Both the position numbers and the translations under genes were made by a program. Shown here in pieces: positions 8,011 to 15,502 of a stretch of DNA of 17,282 bases. Location: NCBI RefSeq assembly GCF_938031315.1, contig NZ_CALHHT010000225.1, forward strand, positions 1 through 17,282, given 5' to 3'. The notes under the pieces were generated by a model. That model was not told the origin of the DNA. It was given only the letters and a program-made list of their open reading frames with translations, and searched no databases. How positions within the stretch are numbered: the first letter of the stretch is position 1; each line of letters opens with the position of its first letter. Origin of the DNA: an uncultured Campylobacter sp. Its GTDB lineage: Bacteria; Campylobacterota; Campylobacteria; Campylobacterales; Campylobacteraceae.

Positions 8011-9354
8011 CTATTTTAGATGATCTTTAAGGCGGTTTATCCAGATCTTTTTCGGAGCGATTATCTCGCTAGCGCTGCCGTTTACGGCGTGATAGATCAA
8101 CGTGCCGTGCAAACTCGCGTAGTAGCGGATTATGAGGCGCTGCAAATAGGGCTCGTAGCTCGGCACGAACCAGCCGTTATTGCTGATCGCTACGACGTAT
8201 TTGGGCGAGCCTTCGTAAAGCTCTGCGCGCGTAGCCTCGTAGCACACAGCGCTTCTTACGCTTCGTCCGCCAAGCTCGTAGTCGCTAAAGCCGCTAGCGG
8301 TCGAAAAATCGGTCGCGCCGCCTAACAGCACGCGGTTTATGAAATTTCGCGCGAATTCAGGCAGCGGTACCATTTCGCCAAACGGCACCAAAATGTGCTT
8401 ATCGAAGCGCTTCATTTCCCCGTTTGCAAAAAGATAGGCGCTGTTGTAAAATTTCCCGTTCTCATACGCTTCCGCGCCCGCTACGATAGTAATTGCGCGC
8501 GATTTTTCCTTTAGAGCTTCAACTAGTACGTTTTCTAAATTTAGCGGCATCGCAAAGGCGCTCTCGGGCAAAATTATCGCGTCCTGCCCCGCTGCGATCG
8601 CATCGTCAATCCGAGCTAAATTTGCCAACGCGGCGGATAAAATTTTATCCTTTGCCCAGATGTCATACTGCGAAATATCGGTGTTTGCGAGCGAAATTTT
8701 AATCGGCAGCGGCTCGGGCTCTTTTTGGCTAAATTGCAGCGCGCAGATCAAAAATATCGCGAAGATCGCGGCGTTAAGCTTAACCGCAATGCCGCGCCCG
8801 CGCAGATATAAAACCGTGCAAAGCCCCGCTAAAATCAGAGCTAGCGCGCTAAGATCGGCTCTGAAAATTCCATGGCTTAGCAGCAGTTCAAAATTTAACC
8901 AATCAAAGCCGAAAGGGTGGATAAATTTTAAAATCAAAAGGCATACAGCGCGCAAAACGGGCGCGTCAAAGATCGCAAAGATGCGGAAAATAAAGGCATA
9001 AACGAGGCAAATTCCAAGAATTTCAATCGGGATCAAAAACGCAAGATCGAAATAGATCAGACTGAAGCTGATCCAGTGCATCCACAGCGCGCCGATAAAA
9101 AATCCGCACCAAAACCACTCCGCCTTGCTTGCTTTTAGCAGATAAAAAAGTGCCGCTATCGCAATTAGAGGCGAGAGAAATTCCGCCGCCAAGGCGATTA
9201 AACCGTCAAATTTAGAGCTTAAAATTTCTACGAAAATAAAATTTGAAAGCGCAAGGGCAAGAACAAAGCCTTTATTTATGTAACTTAATGTAAAATAGCT
9301 ACTTTTTAAATTTCTAATGAAGGAAACACATGGAACAAGGAAACTTCTTTGCAT
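8011..9354 (-). CDS. lnt: apolipoprotein N-acyltransferase
   Basis: Adds the third acyl chain to the N-terminal cysteine of lipoproteins in the inner membrane. Hydrophobic segments fill the first 210 residues. They are followed by a carbon-nitrogen-hydrolase domain with the expected triad: Glu264 in LPESAF, Lys319 in FDKHILVPFGE and Cys371 in VCYE. SNNGWF (about 391-396) and the Arg-Tyr-Tyr-Ala segment are also family features. Length (447 residues) is normal. The only in-frame ATG is at 9352-9354, which places the start 25 bp inside the oppositely oriented yajC. The nearest purine-rich motif (AGGA) is only three bases from it, so the start is uncertain, and a non-standard start nearer residue 25 cannot be excluded. 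From memory, its neighbour in C. jejuni is also yajC. Confidence 0.93.
   Translation of the reverse strand: MQRSFLVPCVSFIRNLKSSYFTLSYINKGFVLALALSNFIFVEILSSKFDGLIALAAEFLSPLIAIAALFYLLKASKAEWFWCGFFIGALWMHWISFSLIYFDLAFLIPIEILGICLVYAFIFRIFAIFDAPVLRAVCLLILKFIHPFGFDWLNFELLLSHGIFRADLSALALILAGLCTVLYLRGRGIAVKLNAAIFAIFLICALQFSQKEPEPLPIKISLANTDISQYDIWAKDKILSAALANLARIDDAIAAGQDAIILPESAFAMPLNLENVLVEALKEKSRAITIVAGAEAYENGKFYNSAYLFANGEMKRFDKHILVPFGEMVPLPEFARNFINRVLLGGATDFSTASGFSDYELGGRSVRSAVCYEATRAELYEGSPKYVVAISNNGWFVPSYEPYLQRLIIRYYASLHGTLIYHAVNGSASEIIAPKKIWINRLKDHLK
9271..9296 (+). promoter_or_regulatory. likely promoter of the yajC-secDF unit
   Basis: TAAAAT at 9291-9296, preceded by TG and a T-rich run beginning at 9271, matches the Campylobacter sigma-70 pattern of a strong -10 with T-rich upstream sequence and no conserved -35. 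Transcription would start near 9303, leaving a leader of about 27 nt before the yajC ATG, with AAGGA at 9320-9324. It lies within the 5' end of the opposing lnt gene. Confidence 0.6.
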
Positions 9355-9602
9355 CAATCCTGCCTATCGTCGTAATCTTTGCGATTATGTATTTTTTGAT
9401 TATCAGACCGCAGCAAAAGCAGGCCAAGGATCATAAAGCGATGGTCGATGCGCTCGGCAAAGGCGATAAGATCATAACTAGCGGTGGCATAAAATGCACG
9501 GTCGTGAAAACAAACAATGATTTTATCACAGTTAAGCTTAACGATGAGGTCATGGTTGAGCTAGATAAACAATTCGTAGCAAGAAAATTAGATGAGCAGT
9601 AA
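9330..9602 (+). CDS. yajC: preprotein translocase subunit YajC
   Basis: Small inner-membrane partner of SecD-SecF in the Sec translocon. The 90-residue product has one membrane segment (about 9-25, ILPIVVIFAIMYFLIIRPQ) ending in the family signature RPQQKQ. A short soluble domain follows, with the conserved GDKIITSGGI (45-54). AAGGA lies five bases before the ATG. It is the first gene of the plus-strand unit and overlaps secD by 11 bp, the usual yajC-secD-secF arrangement. Confidence 0.96.
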   Translation: MEQGNFFASILPIVVIFAIMYFLIIRPQQKQAKDHKAMVDALGKGDKIITSGGIKCTVVKTNNDFITVKLNDEVMVELDKQFVARKLDEQ

Positions 9603-11193
9603 AATTTCATACCGCCTGCTGATCTTTTTGGCTGCGGTGATCTTTTCGGCGATTTTTGCCGCGCCTTCGATCTTTCAGACCGAAAAGGGAAGCAAGATAA
9701 ACTTAGGTCTGGATCTGCAAGGCGGCCTGCATATGCTTTTGGAAGTTCAAAGCGACGAGGCGGTCGTTTCGAAGATCAAATCGATCGCCGCTAGCGTCAA
9801 TTACGCCGCCAAGCGCGATGATCTGCTGATGGACGGGCTAAAATTGGAAGGCGATTCGTTTGAGTTTGAAATTTTAGACGCAGACGAGGCTTCCAAATTT
9901 GATGCGATTTTGCATAGCGCCGCAAGCGGATTAGACATTCAAAAATCTGGCGAAAAATATCGCGTCACACTAACGCCTGAGGAGGTCGAAGCGACTAAAA
10001 AATACGCGATCGAACAGGCCGTCGAGACTATCCGAAACCGCTTGGATCAATTCGGACTTGCGGAGCCGACGGTAGCAAAGCAGGGCGAGAGCTATATTTT
10101 GGTGGAGCTTCCGGGCGTCAAAAACGCAGCGGATGAGCAGCGCGCCAAGGATCTGATCGCCAAAGCGGCTCACTTGCAGCTTATGGCGGTGGACGACGTG
10201 CGCCAAGACCGCGCGCAGACTATCAGTGCAGCGGATGCCAGAGCTTACGGCGACGTGATCTATCCCGACGTTAAAAATCCGAATTACAAGTATCTCATAA
10301 ACGAAATTCCGGTGCTTGATGGCGCGATGCTAGTCGATGCGAAGGTCGCTTTCGATCAACACACCAACCAGCCGATCATAAATTTTACGCTAAACTCTCA
10401 AGGCGCTCAAATTTTCGGCGATTTTACCGGTAAAAACGTCGGCAAGCGTTTAGCCATCGTGCTTGACGGCAAAGTTTACTCCGCACCGCGCATAAACGAG
10501 CGTATCGGCGGCGGCAGCGGTCAGATCAGCGGCGGATTTAGCGTCGAGGAGGCGCACGACGTAGCGATCGCGCTTAGAAGCGGTGCGCTTTTAGCTCCGG
10601 TTAAAGTATCCGAAACGCGCAGCATCGGCCCTAGCCTAGGACAAGATAGCATCGATAAAAGTATGGCAGCGCTAAGCCTTGCAGCGGTTGCGATTTTGAT
10701 CTTTATGATTTTCTACTACGGCGTGGCGGGACTTTTTGCCGATATCGCGCTTACGGTCAATATCTTGTTTTTGATAGCTTGTATGGCGCTATTCGGAGCT
10801 ACTTTGACGCTTCCTGGAATGGCGGGAATCGTGCTAACTATCGGTATGGCGGTAGATGCGAACGTAATCATTAATGAGCGCGTTAGAGAGGTGCTAAGGA
10901 CGGGAGTTTCAATCCGCCAAAGTATAAATAAAGGCTATGAAAATGCGATGAGCGCGATCGTGGATTCAAATATCACTACGCTAATTACTTCCGCTGCGCT
11001 TTATGCTTACGGCACGGGTCCAGTGAAGGGCTTTGCCGTCACGATGAGCATCGGTATCGTAGCGTCGATGATAACGGCTATTTTAGGCACTCACGGAATG
11101 TTTGAGTTAGTAATGGATAAGATGGAAAAGAGCAAAAATACCGCGCTTTGGCTCGGTTATAAAGTAAGAGGAGGCGCAAATGCAAGTGTTTGA
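9592..11193 (+). CDS. secD: protein-export membrane protein SecD
   Basis: RND-family subunit that uses the proton gradient to pull secretory proteins out of the SecYEG channel on the periplasmic side. The 533-residue product has a first membrane segment (about 7-26) and the conserved LGLDLQGGLHM (38-48). The large periplasmic P1 region follows (about 50-345, including NRLDQFGLAEP and ALRSGALLAPV). Five membrane segments lie in the C-terminal third (about 355-505), with GMAVDANVIINERVRE at 418-433, which carries the aspartate and polar residues expected for proton movement. It starts inside yajC (11-bp overlap) and overlaps secF by 14 bp, so the three subunits are probably made by coupled translation. 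All hallmark regions are present and no truncation is visible. Confidence 0.97.
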   Translation: MSSKISYRLLIFLAAVIFSAIFAAPSIFQTEKGSKINLGLDLQGGLHMLLEVQSDEAVVSKIKSIAASVNYAAKRDDLLMDGLKLEGDSFEFEILDADEASKFDAILHSAASGLDIQKSGEKYRVTLTPEEVEATKKYAIEQAVETIRNRLDQFGLAEPTVAKQGESYILVELPGVKNAADEQRAKDLIAKAAHLQLMAVDDVRQDRAQTISAADARAYGDVIYPDVKNPNYKYLINEIPVLDGAMLVDAKVAFDQHTNQPIINFTLNSQGAQIFGDFTGKNVGKRLAIVLDGKVYSAPRINERIGGGSGQISGGFSVEEAHDVAIALRSGALLAPVKVSETRSIGPSLGQDSIDKSMAALSLAAVAILIFMIFYYGVAGLFADIALTVNILFLIACMALFGATLTLPGMAGIVLTIGMAVDANVIINERVREVLRTGVSIRQSINKGYENAMSAIVDSNITTLITSAALYAYGTGPVKGFAVTMSIGIVASMITAILGTHGMFELVMDKMEKSKNTALWLGYKVRGGANASV

Positions 11194-12148
11194 TAAGGGC
11201 AAAATTTATGATTTTATGAAATTTAGATATTTTACTTTTGCGCTTTCTGCTGTTTTGATAATAGGCTCTATTGCGCTATTTTTCATTAAGGGCATTAATT
11301 ACGGCATCGATTTTAGCGGCGGTACACTCATTCAGGTTAAATACGACGCTAAAGCACCGCTTGATGAGATCAGAAAACGCTTCGAGGCGGCAAATTTAGG
11401 CAATATCAACGTTACAGAATTCGGCAGCGATCAAGAAGTTACGATTAGATATTCAGGCGCTGCGAGTGAACTGGGCGATAATCCTGCTTTAGCGGCGCAA
11501 AAAATTTTGCAAGGCAGCGGAAATTTCGACATTCGCAAGGTCGATATCGTAGGTCCTAAAGTCGGCGAGGAGCTTCGCACAAACGGAATTTTAGCGGTAT
11601 GTGTGTCGTTTGCGCTCATTTTGGTTTATATCACCCTGCGGTTTGAGTGGAGATTTGCGATTGCAGCCGTACTATCGGATCTGCACGACGTCGTAGTCGC
11701 GGTGGGCGCGCTAATACTTGCGGGCGTGGATTTCAACCTTGAAATTTTAGCTGCTCTTCTAACCATCATGGGTTACTCGCTTAACGATACCATCGTTGTT
11801 TTCGATAGAATTCGAGAGGGTGTAAAAGATAGTAAATCGATTAAGCTTGACGAGGTTATAAACGAATCAATCTCTCATACGCTATCGCGCACGTTGCTTA
11901 CTTCGCTTACGACTCTCATCGTCATCGTGATTTTATTCGTCTGGGGCGGCGAGATGATCCACGGCTTTAGCTTCGTGATGCTAATAGGCGTCATAGCAGG
12001 AACATTCAGCTCCGTATTTGTAGCTGCTCCGATGCTGATTTTGTTTAAATTTAATGTCGAGAAATACCGCGCGTTTTTGGCTGAAAAACAGCGCCGTATC
12101 AAAGAGAAAGAAAAAAACCGAGCCATGTATGAAAAAGGCACGGTGTAA
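11180..12148 (+). CDS. secF: protein-export membrane protein SecF
   Basis: Partner of SecD in the Sec export complex. The 322-residue product has a first membrane segment (about 17-37), GIDFSGGTLIQV (42-53) and a short periplasmic domain (about 55-130). Five further membrane segments follow (about 133-290). GYSLNDTIVVFDRIRE (198-213) is the family counterpart of the SecD transport motif. A highly charged cytoplasmic tail ends the protein. GAGGAGG lies six bases upstream of the ATG, inside the end of secD. The next gene begins nine bases downstream. Confidence 0.97.
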   Translation: MQVFDKGKIYDFMKFRYFTFALSAVLIIGSIALFFIKGINYGIDFSGGTLIQVKYDAKAPLDEIRKRFEAANLGNINVTEFGSDQEVTIRYSGAASELGDNPALAAQKILQGSGNFDIRKVDIVGPKVGEELRTNGILAVCVSFALILVYITLRFEWRFAIAAVLSDLHDVVVAVGALILAGVDFNLEILAALLTIMGYSLNDTIVVFDRIREGVKDSKSIKLDEVINESISHTLSRTLLTSLTTLIVIVILFVWGGEMIHGFSFVMLIGVIAGTFSSVFVAAPMLILFKFNVEKYRAFLAEKQRRIKEKEKNRAMYEKGTV

Positions 12149-12157
12149 GGATAAAAG

Positions 12158-12499
12158 ATGAACTGGGGAAGGGTAATTTACATATTTTTTGCGCTGATGA
12201 GTATGACTACGATAGGCGGGTTTTTGTATGAGAAGAATGAAATTTTACTTTTCATAGCAACCAGCGTGAATGCAGTCTCGACGCTTTTAAAGGTGGGCGT
12301 GCGAAATATGCTCGCAGCTGAGCTTTTCGCAAGCTCGCTCGTAGCGGATCTGCATCTCATACCGGCGTTCGTTTTGATTGTAGTAGCGCCGGGAGATCTA
12401 TCGATCGTGACCTCGCTTGCCATCGGCGCGCTACTTGCAAACTTTTTCTCGCTAATTTTAATAGCGATTGAGTCGGCAAAAACTAAAGACGAATTCTAG
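12158..12499 (+). CDS. small conserved integral membrane protein between secF and leuS
   Basis: A 113-residue protein of unknown function. Three to four hydrophobic segments are visible, at about 5-22, 27-45, 62-80 and 84-106. A polar link after the second contains RNMLAAELFASSLVADLHLIPA, and the protein ends in a charged tail (ESAKTKDEF). AAGGATAAAAG lies just before the ATG. From memory it resembles a Campylobacterota-restricted family of unknown function (I believe DUF6394). In H. pylori a small hypothetical gene (HP1548) occupies the same slot between secF and leuS. Its position after yajC-secD-secF suggests a link with export or membrane assembly, but this is inference. Nothing in the sequence shows a catalytic site. 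Confidence 0.85.
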   Translation: MNWGRVIYIFFALMSMTTIGGFLYEKNEILLFIATSVNAVSTLLKVGVRNMLAAELFASSLVADLHLIPAFVLIVVAPGDLSIVTSLAIGALLANFFSLILIAIESAKTKDEF

Positions 12500-12508
12500 G
12501 AGCGCAAA

Positions 12509-14956
12509 ATGCCTTACGATAGTAAAAGTATTGAGCTTAAATGGCAGAAAATTTGGGATGAAGAGGGAGTTTTCGAGCCTAAGGACGATTACAGCCTGCC
12601 TAAAAAATATATCCTTTCGATGTTTCCCTACCCAAGCGGCCGCATCCACATGGGGCACGTGCGAAACTACAGCATCGGCGACGCGCTGAGTCGCTACTAC
12701 AGGCTTCGCGGATACAACGTGCTTCAGCCGATCGGCTTTGATAGCTTCGGAATGCCTGCGGAAAACGCGGCGATCAAACACGGCACCCATCCCAAAACTT
12801 GGACCTACGAAAATATCGATTATATGAAAAACGAGCTGCACCGCCTGGGCTTTAGCTTTTCGGCTCGTCGCATGCTCGCTACCTCCGATCCGCTTTATAC
12901 GCGCTGGGAGCAGGAATTTTTCATCAAACTTTTTGAAAAAGGGCTCATCTACAGAAAAAGCGCCGTGGTAAATTGGTGCGAGCACGATCAGACGGTGCTT
13001 GCCAACGAGCAGGTCGAGGAGGGCAGGTGTTGGCGCTGCGGCAACGAGGTCGTGCAAAAGCAGATGCCTGGCTACTACCTAAAAATTACCGCCTACGCGC
13101 AGGAGCTTTTGGATTGCCTAAAACAGCTTGAGGGCAAGTGGCCCGCTCAGGTGCTTACGATGCAGGAAAACTGGATCGGACGCAGCGAGGGTTTGGACTT
13201 TAGCTTTAAATTTGATGAGCAAAGCAGCGCCAAACTCGGCGGAATCGAGGGCTTTAAGGTTTTTACTACGAGGCCAGATACGATTTACGGCATGAGCTAC
13301 GCGGCGCTTGCGCCGGAGCATGAGGTCGTAAAGAGACTTTTGGATGAAAATTTACTCGGCGCCGAAGCTGCGGCGAAGGTAAGAGAAATTTTAAATCAAA
13401 GCCCGCGCGAGCGCCAAGCAAGCGATAAAGACGGCGTGAGCCTCGGAATCAGCGTGCTTCATCCGCTAAGCGGCAAAAAAATTCCCGTTTGGACCGCAAA
13501 TTTCGTCCTAGCAGAATACGGCGGCGGCGCGGTTATGGCGGTGCCTGCGCACGATGAGAGAGACTTTGAGTTTGCGAAGAAATTTAACCTGCCGATCATT
13601 CAAAGCATCGCTCCTAAAAGCGGCGATTACGACGCTAGCAAAGCTTACGTAGAGAGCGGAGTTTTGGTAAATTCCGAAGAGTTTAGCGGCATGGATAGCG
13701 AGAGGGCAAAAAGCGCCGTCATCTCAAAATTTGAGGAGCTAGGGCTTGGGCGTCGCGTGGTAAATTTTAAACTGCGCGATTGGGGGGTAAGCCGCCAGCG
13801 CTACTGGGGCGCGCCGATACCTATGATCCACTGCCCAAAATGCGGGCTCGTAAGCGAGGAAATGTCAAATCTGCCCGTAGAGCTTCCGCAGGATATTAAG
13901 ATCACCGGCAAGGGCAATCCACTCGATACGCATCCTAGCTGGAAGTTTTGCAAATGCCCTAAATGCGGCGGCGACGCGATGCGCGAGACCGACACGCTCG
14001 ATACATTTTTTGAAAGCTCATGGTATTTCGCGCGCTACGCAAGCGACGAACGGACGTGGCAGCAGCGGGCGTTTGACGAGAAAAGCGTGAATTACTGGAT
14101 GAATGTCGATCAATATATCGGCGGCATTGAGCACGCGATCCTGCACCTACTTTACGCGAGATTTTTCCAAAAAGCTCTTCGCGACATAGGCTATCTGCGC
14201 GATAGCGAGCCGTTTGAGCGGCTGCTAACTCAGGGCATGGTGCTAAAAGACGGCGCAAAGATGAGTAAAAGCAAGGGCAATACCGTCGATCCGGACGACA
14301 TCATCGAGACCTACGGCGCCGATACGGCGAGACTTTTTATACTTTTTGCAGCACCGCCGCAAAAGGAGCTTGAGTGGAACGACAGCGCGGTAGAGGGCGC
14401 GTATAAATTTTTAAATCGCCTATACGATCGCGCCGAAAACGCTTATGCTACGGATAAAATTCCGCAGATTGACCACGCAAGCCTAAATAAAGAGGAAAAA
14501 TACGCCCGCCTTAAAGTTTATGAGGCACTTAAGAAATCGCAGCAGGTTTATGAGAGCAGCTTTGCTTTTAATACCCTAATCGCCGCGTGTATGGAGGCGC
14601 TAAATGCCCTAAATGCGCAGAGCGACAAAGACGTATTTACCGAGGGCTACTTTGTGATCTTAAGTCTGCTCGAGCCTATCGTACCGCACATCTGCGCCGA
14701 GCTTAGCGAGAGGCTGTTTGGGCGAGCGAATTTTTGCGAGCTGAGAGTTTGCGAAGAGGTATTCGAGAGCGATACGATAAAGCTTGCCGTCACGATTAAC
14801 GGCAAAAAGCGCGCGGAGTTTGAAGCGGGCGCAAGCCTAAGCGAGGGCGAAATTTTAAGCCTTGCGAAGCAGAACTGCGCCAAATGGCTAGAGGGCAAGA
14901 GCATCGTAAAAGAAATTTATGTCAAAAACAAGCTTGTAAATTTGGTGGTAAAGTAG
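12509..14956 (+). CDS. leuS: leucyl-tRNA synthetase
   Basis: Charges tRNA-Leu and hydrolyses mischarged tRNA. The 815-residue product is a full-length bacterial LeuRS. The HIGH motif is HMGH (47-50). A zinc-binding group is formed by C157/H159 and C174/C177. The CP1 editing domain (about 225-425) has TTRPDTIYG (253-261) and VPAHDERDF, with the family's editing aspartate at about 349. A second zinc ribbon uses C442/C445 and C483/C486. DTFFESSWYFARY and KMSKSKGN (584-591) follow, then the anticodon-binding helical region and the C-terminal tRNA-binding domain. AGGAG lies seven bases upstream of the ATG. Spacers to both neighbours are under ten bases. Codon use matches the rest of the unit and nothing is missing. 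Confidence 0.98.
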   Translation: MPYDSKSIELKWQKIWDEEGVFEPKDDYSLPKKYILSMFPYPSGRIHMGHVRNYSIGDALSRYYRLRGYNVLQPIGFDSFGMPAENAAIKHGTHPKTWTYENIDYMKNELHRLGFSFSARRMLATSDPLYTRWEQEFFIKLFEKGLIYRKSAVVNWCEHDQTVLANEQVEEGRCWRCGNEVVQKQMPGYYLKITAYAQELLDCLKQLEGKWPAQVLTMQENWIGRSEGLDFSFKFDEQSSAKLGGIEGFKVFTTRPDTIYGMSYAALAPEHEVVKRLLDENLLGAEAAAKVREILNQSPRERQASDKDGVSLGISVLHPLSGKKIPVWTANFVLAEYGGGAVMAVPAHDERDFEFAKKFNLPIIQSIAPKSGDYDASKAYVESGVLVNSEEFSGMDSERAKSAVISKFEELGLGRRVVNFKLRDWGVSRQRYWGAPIPMIHCPKCGLVSEEMSNLPVELPQDIKITGKGNPLDTHPSWKFCKCPKCGGDAMRETDTLDTFFESSWYFARYASDERTWQQRAFDEKSVNYWMNVDQYIGGIEHAILHLLYARFFQKALRDIGYLRDSEPFERLLTQGMVLKDGAKMSKSKGNTVDPDDIIETYGADTARLFILFAAPPQKELEWNDSAVEGAYKFLNRLYDRAENAYATDKIPQIDHASLNKEEKYARLKVYEALKKSQQVYESSFAFNTLIAACMEALNALNAQSDKDVFTEGYFVILSLLEPIVPHICAELSERLFGRANFCELRVCEEVFESDTIKLAVTINGKKRAEFEAGASLSEGEILSLAKQNCAKWLEGKSIVKEIYVKNKLVNLVVK

Positions 14957-14962
14957 GCGAAG

Positions 14963-15502
14963 ATGAGAAGAGTTTTAACCGTTTTTTGTTTGATTTTTTT
15001 AATCGGCTGCGGCTACAAGCCCGTTTCAAGGATTGCAAAAGAGACGATGAGCGGAAGCGTATTTGTGGATGTGATGATGAGCAAGACCGATCCGCAAAAC
15101 ACCGTCGCTATCAAAGATGCGATCAGACAGGGTATAGTCCAGCGCCTAGGGATGAGCCTTTCGGATAAAAATTCGGCGCAGACGATTGTAGTAGCGAGCA
15201 TAAAAAGCCTAAGCTTTAGCGAGCTTTCATACGATCAGTTCGGCTATGTCACTAGCTACCGCGCAAATCTTGTCGTAAATTTCAGCACCAAGCTTAAAAA
15301 CGGCGAGGTTTTCAGCAAGGATTGCGTTGGCGATTACGATTTTAAAGTTAGCCGCCTAGTCAAAAATAGCTACGATACGAGCTCGATCATTAGCGATAAG
15401 GACCGCTACAAGGCGATCGAAAATGCCTCCGCGCAGGCGTTTGACGAGTTTATTTCGGCGCTTGCGATTAGGGGATTCAGACTTGAGCGGGCGCAGCATT
15501 AA
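14963..15502 (+). CDS. lptE: LPS-assembly lipoprotein LptE
   Basis: Outer-membrane lipoprotein that plugs LptD and helps insert lipopolysaccharide or lipooligosaccharide. The 179-residue product starts with a lipoprotein signal: a basic MRR, a hydrophobic core and the lipobox LIGC with Cys16 as the acylated residue, followed by GYKP, the usual LptE-type opening. The mature part is a small alpha/beta domain, with alternating strands such as SYRANLVVNFSTKL (about 94-107) and a C-terminal helix. LptE sequences diverge strongly, so the call rests on lipobox, size, CGYKP start and synteny between leuS and folC. Its substrate pathway links it to lnt, which would triacylate it. Its 3' end overlaps folC by 20 bp. 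Confidence 0.78.
   Translation: MRRVLTVFCLIFLIGCGYKPVSRIAKETMSGSVFVDVMMSKTDPQNTVAIKDAIRQGIVQRLGMSLSDKNSAQTIVVASIKSLSFSELSYDQFGYVTSYRANLVVNFSTKLKNGEVFSKDCVGDYDFKVSRLVKNSYDTSSIISDKDRYKAIENASAQAFDEFISALAIRGFRLERAQH
15470..15475 (+). promoter_or_regulatory. ribosome binding site that fixes the folC TTG start
   Basis: AGGGGA inside the end of lptE, seven bases before the TTG at 15483-15485. It decides the start, because no ATG lies near the first conserved FolC residues. Confidence 0.65.

Noticed and set aside
12458..13057. A 199-codon open frame on the minus strand opposite the membrane-protein and leuS genes
   Set aside because: It lies antisense to clearly real genes, has no ribosome binding site or recognisable domain, and is expected from the codon bias of leuS.
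15423..15482. Upstream in-frame extension of folC
   Set aside because: It has Arg-rich content unlike FolC, overlaps lptE by a further 60 bp, and the ribosome binding site points to TTG 15483.
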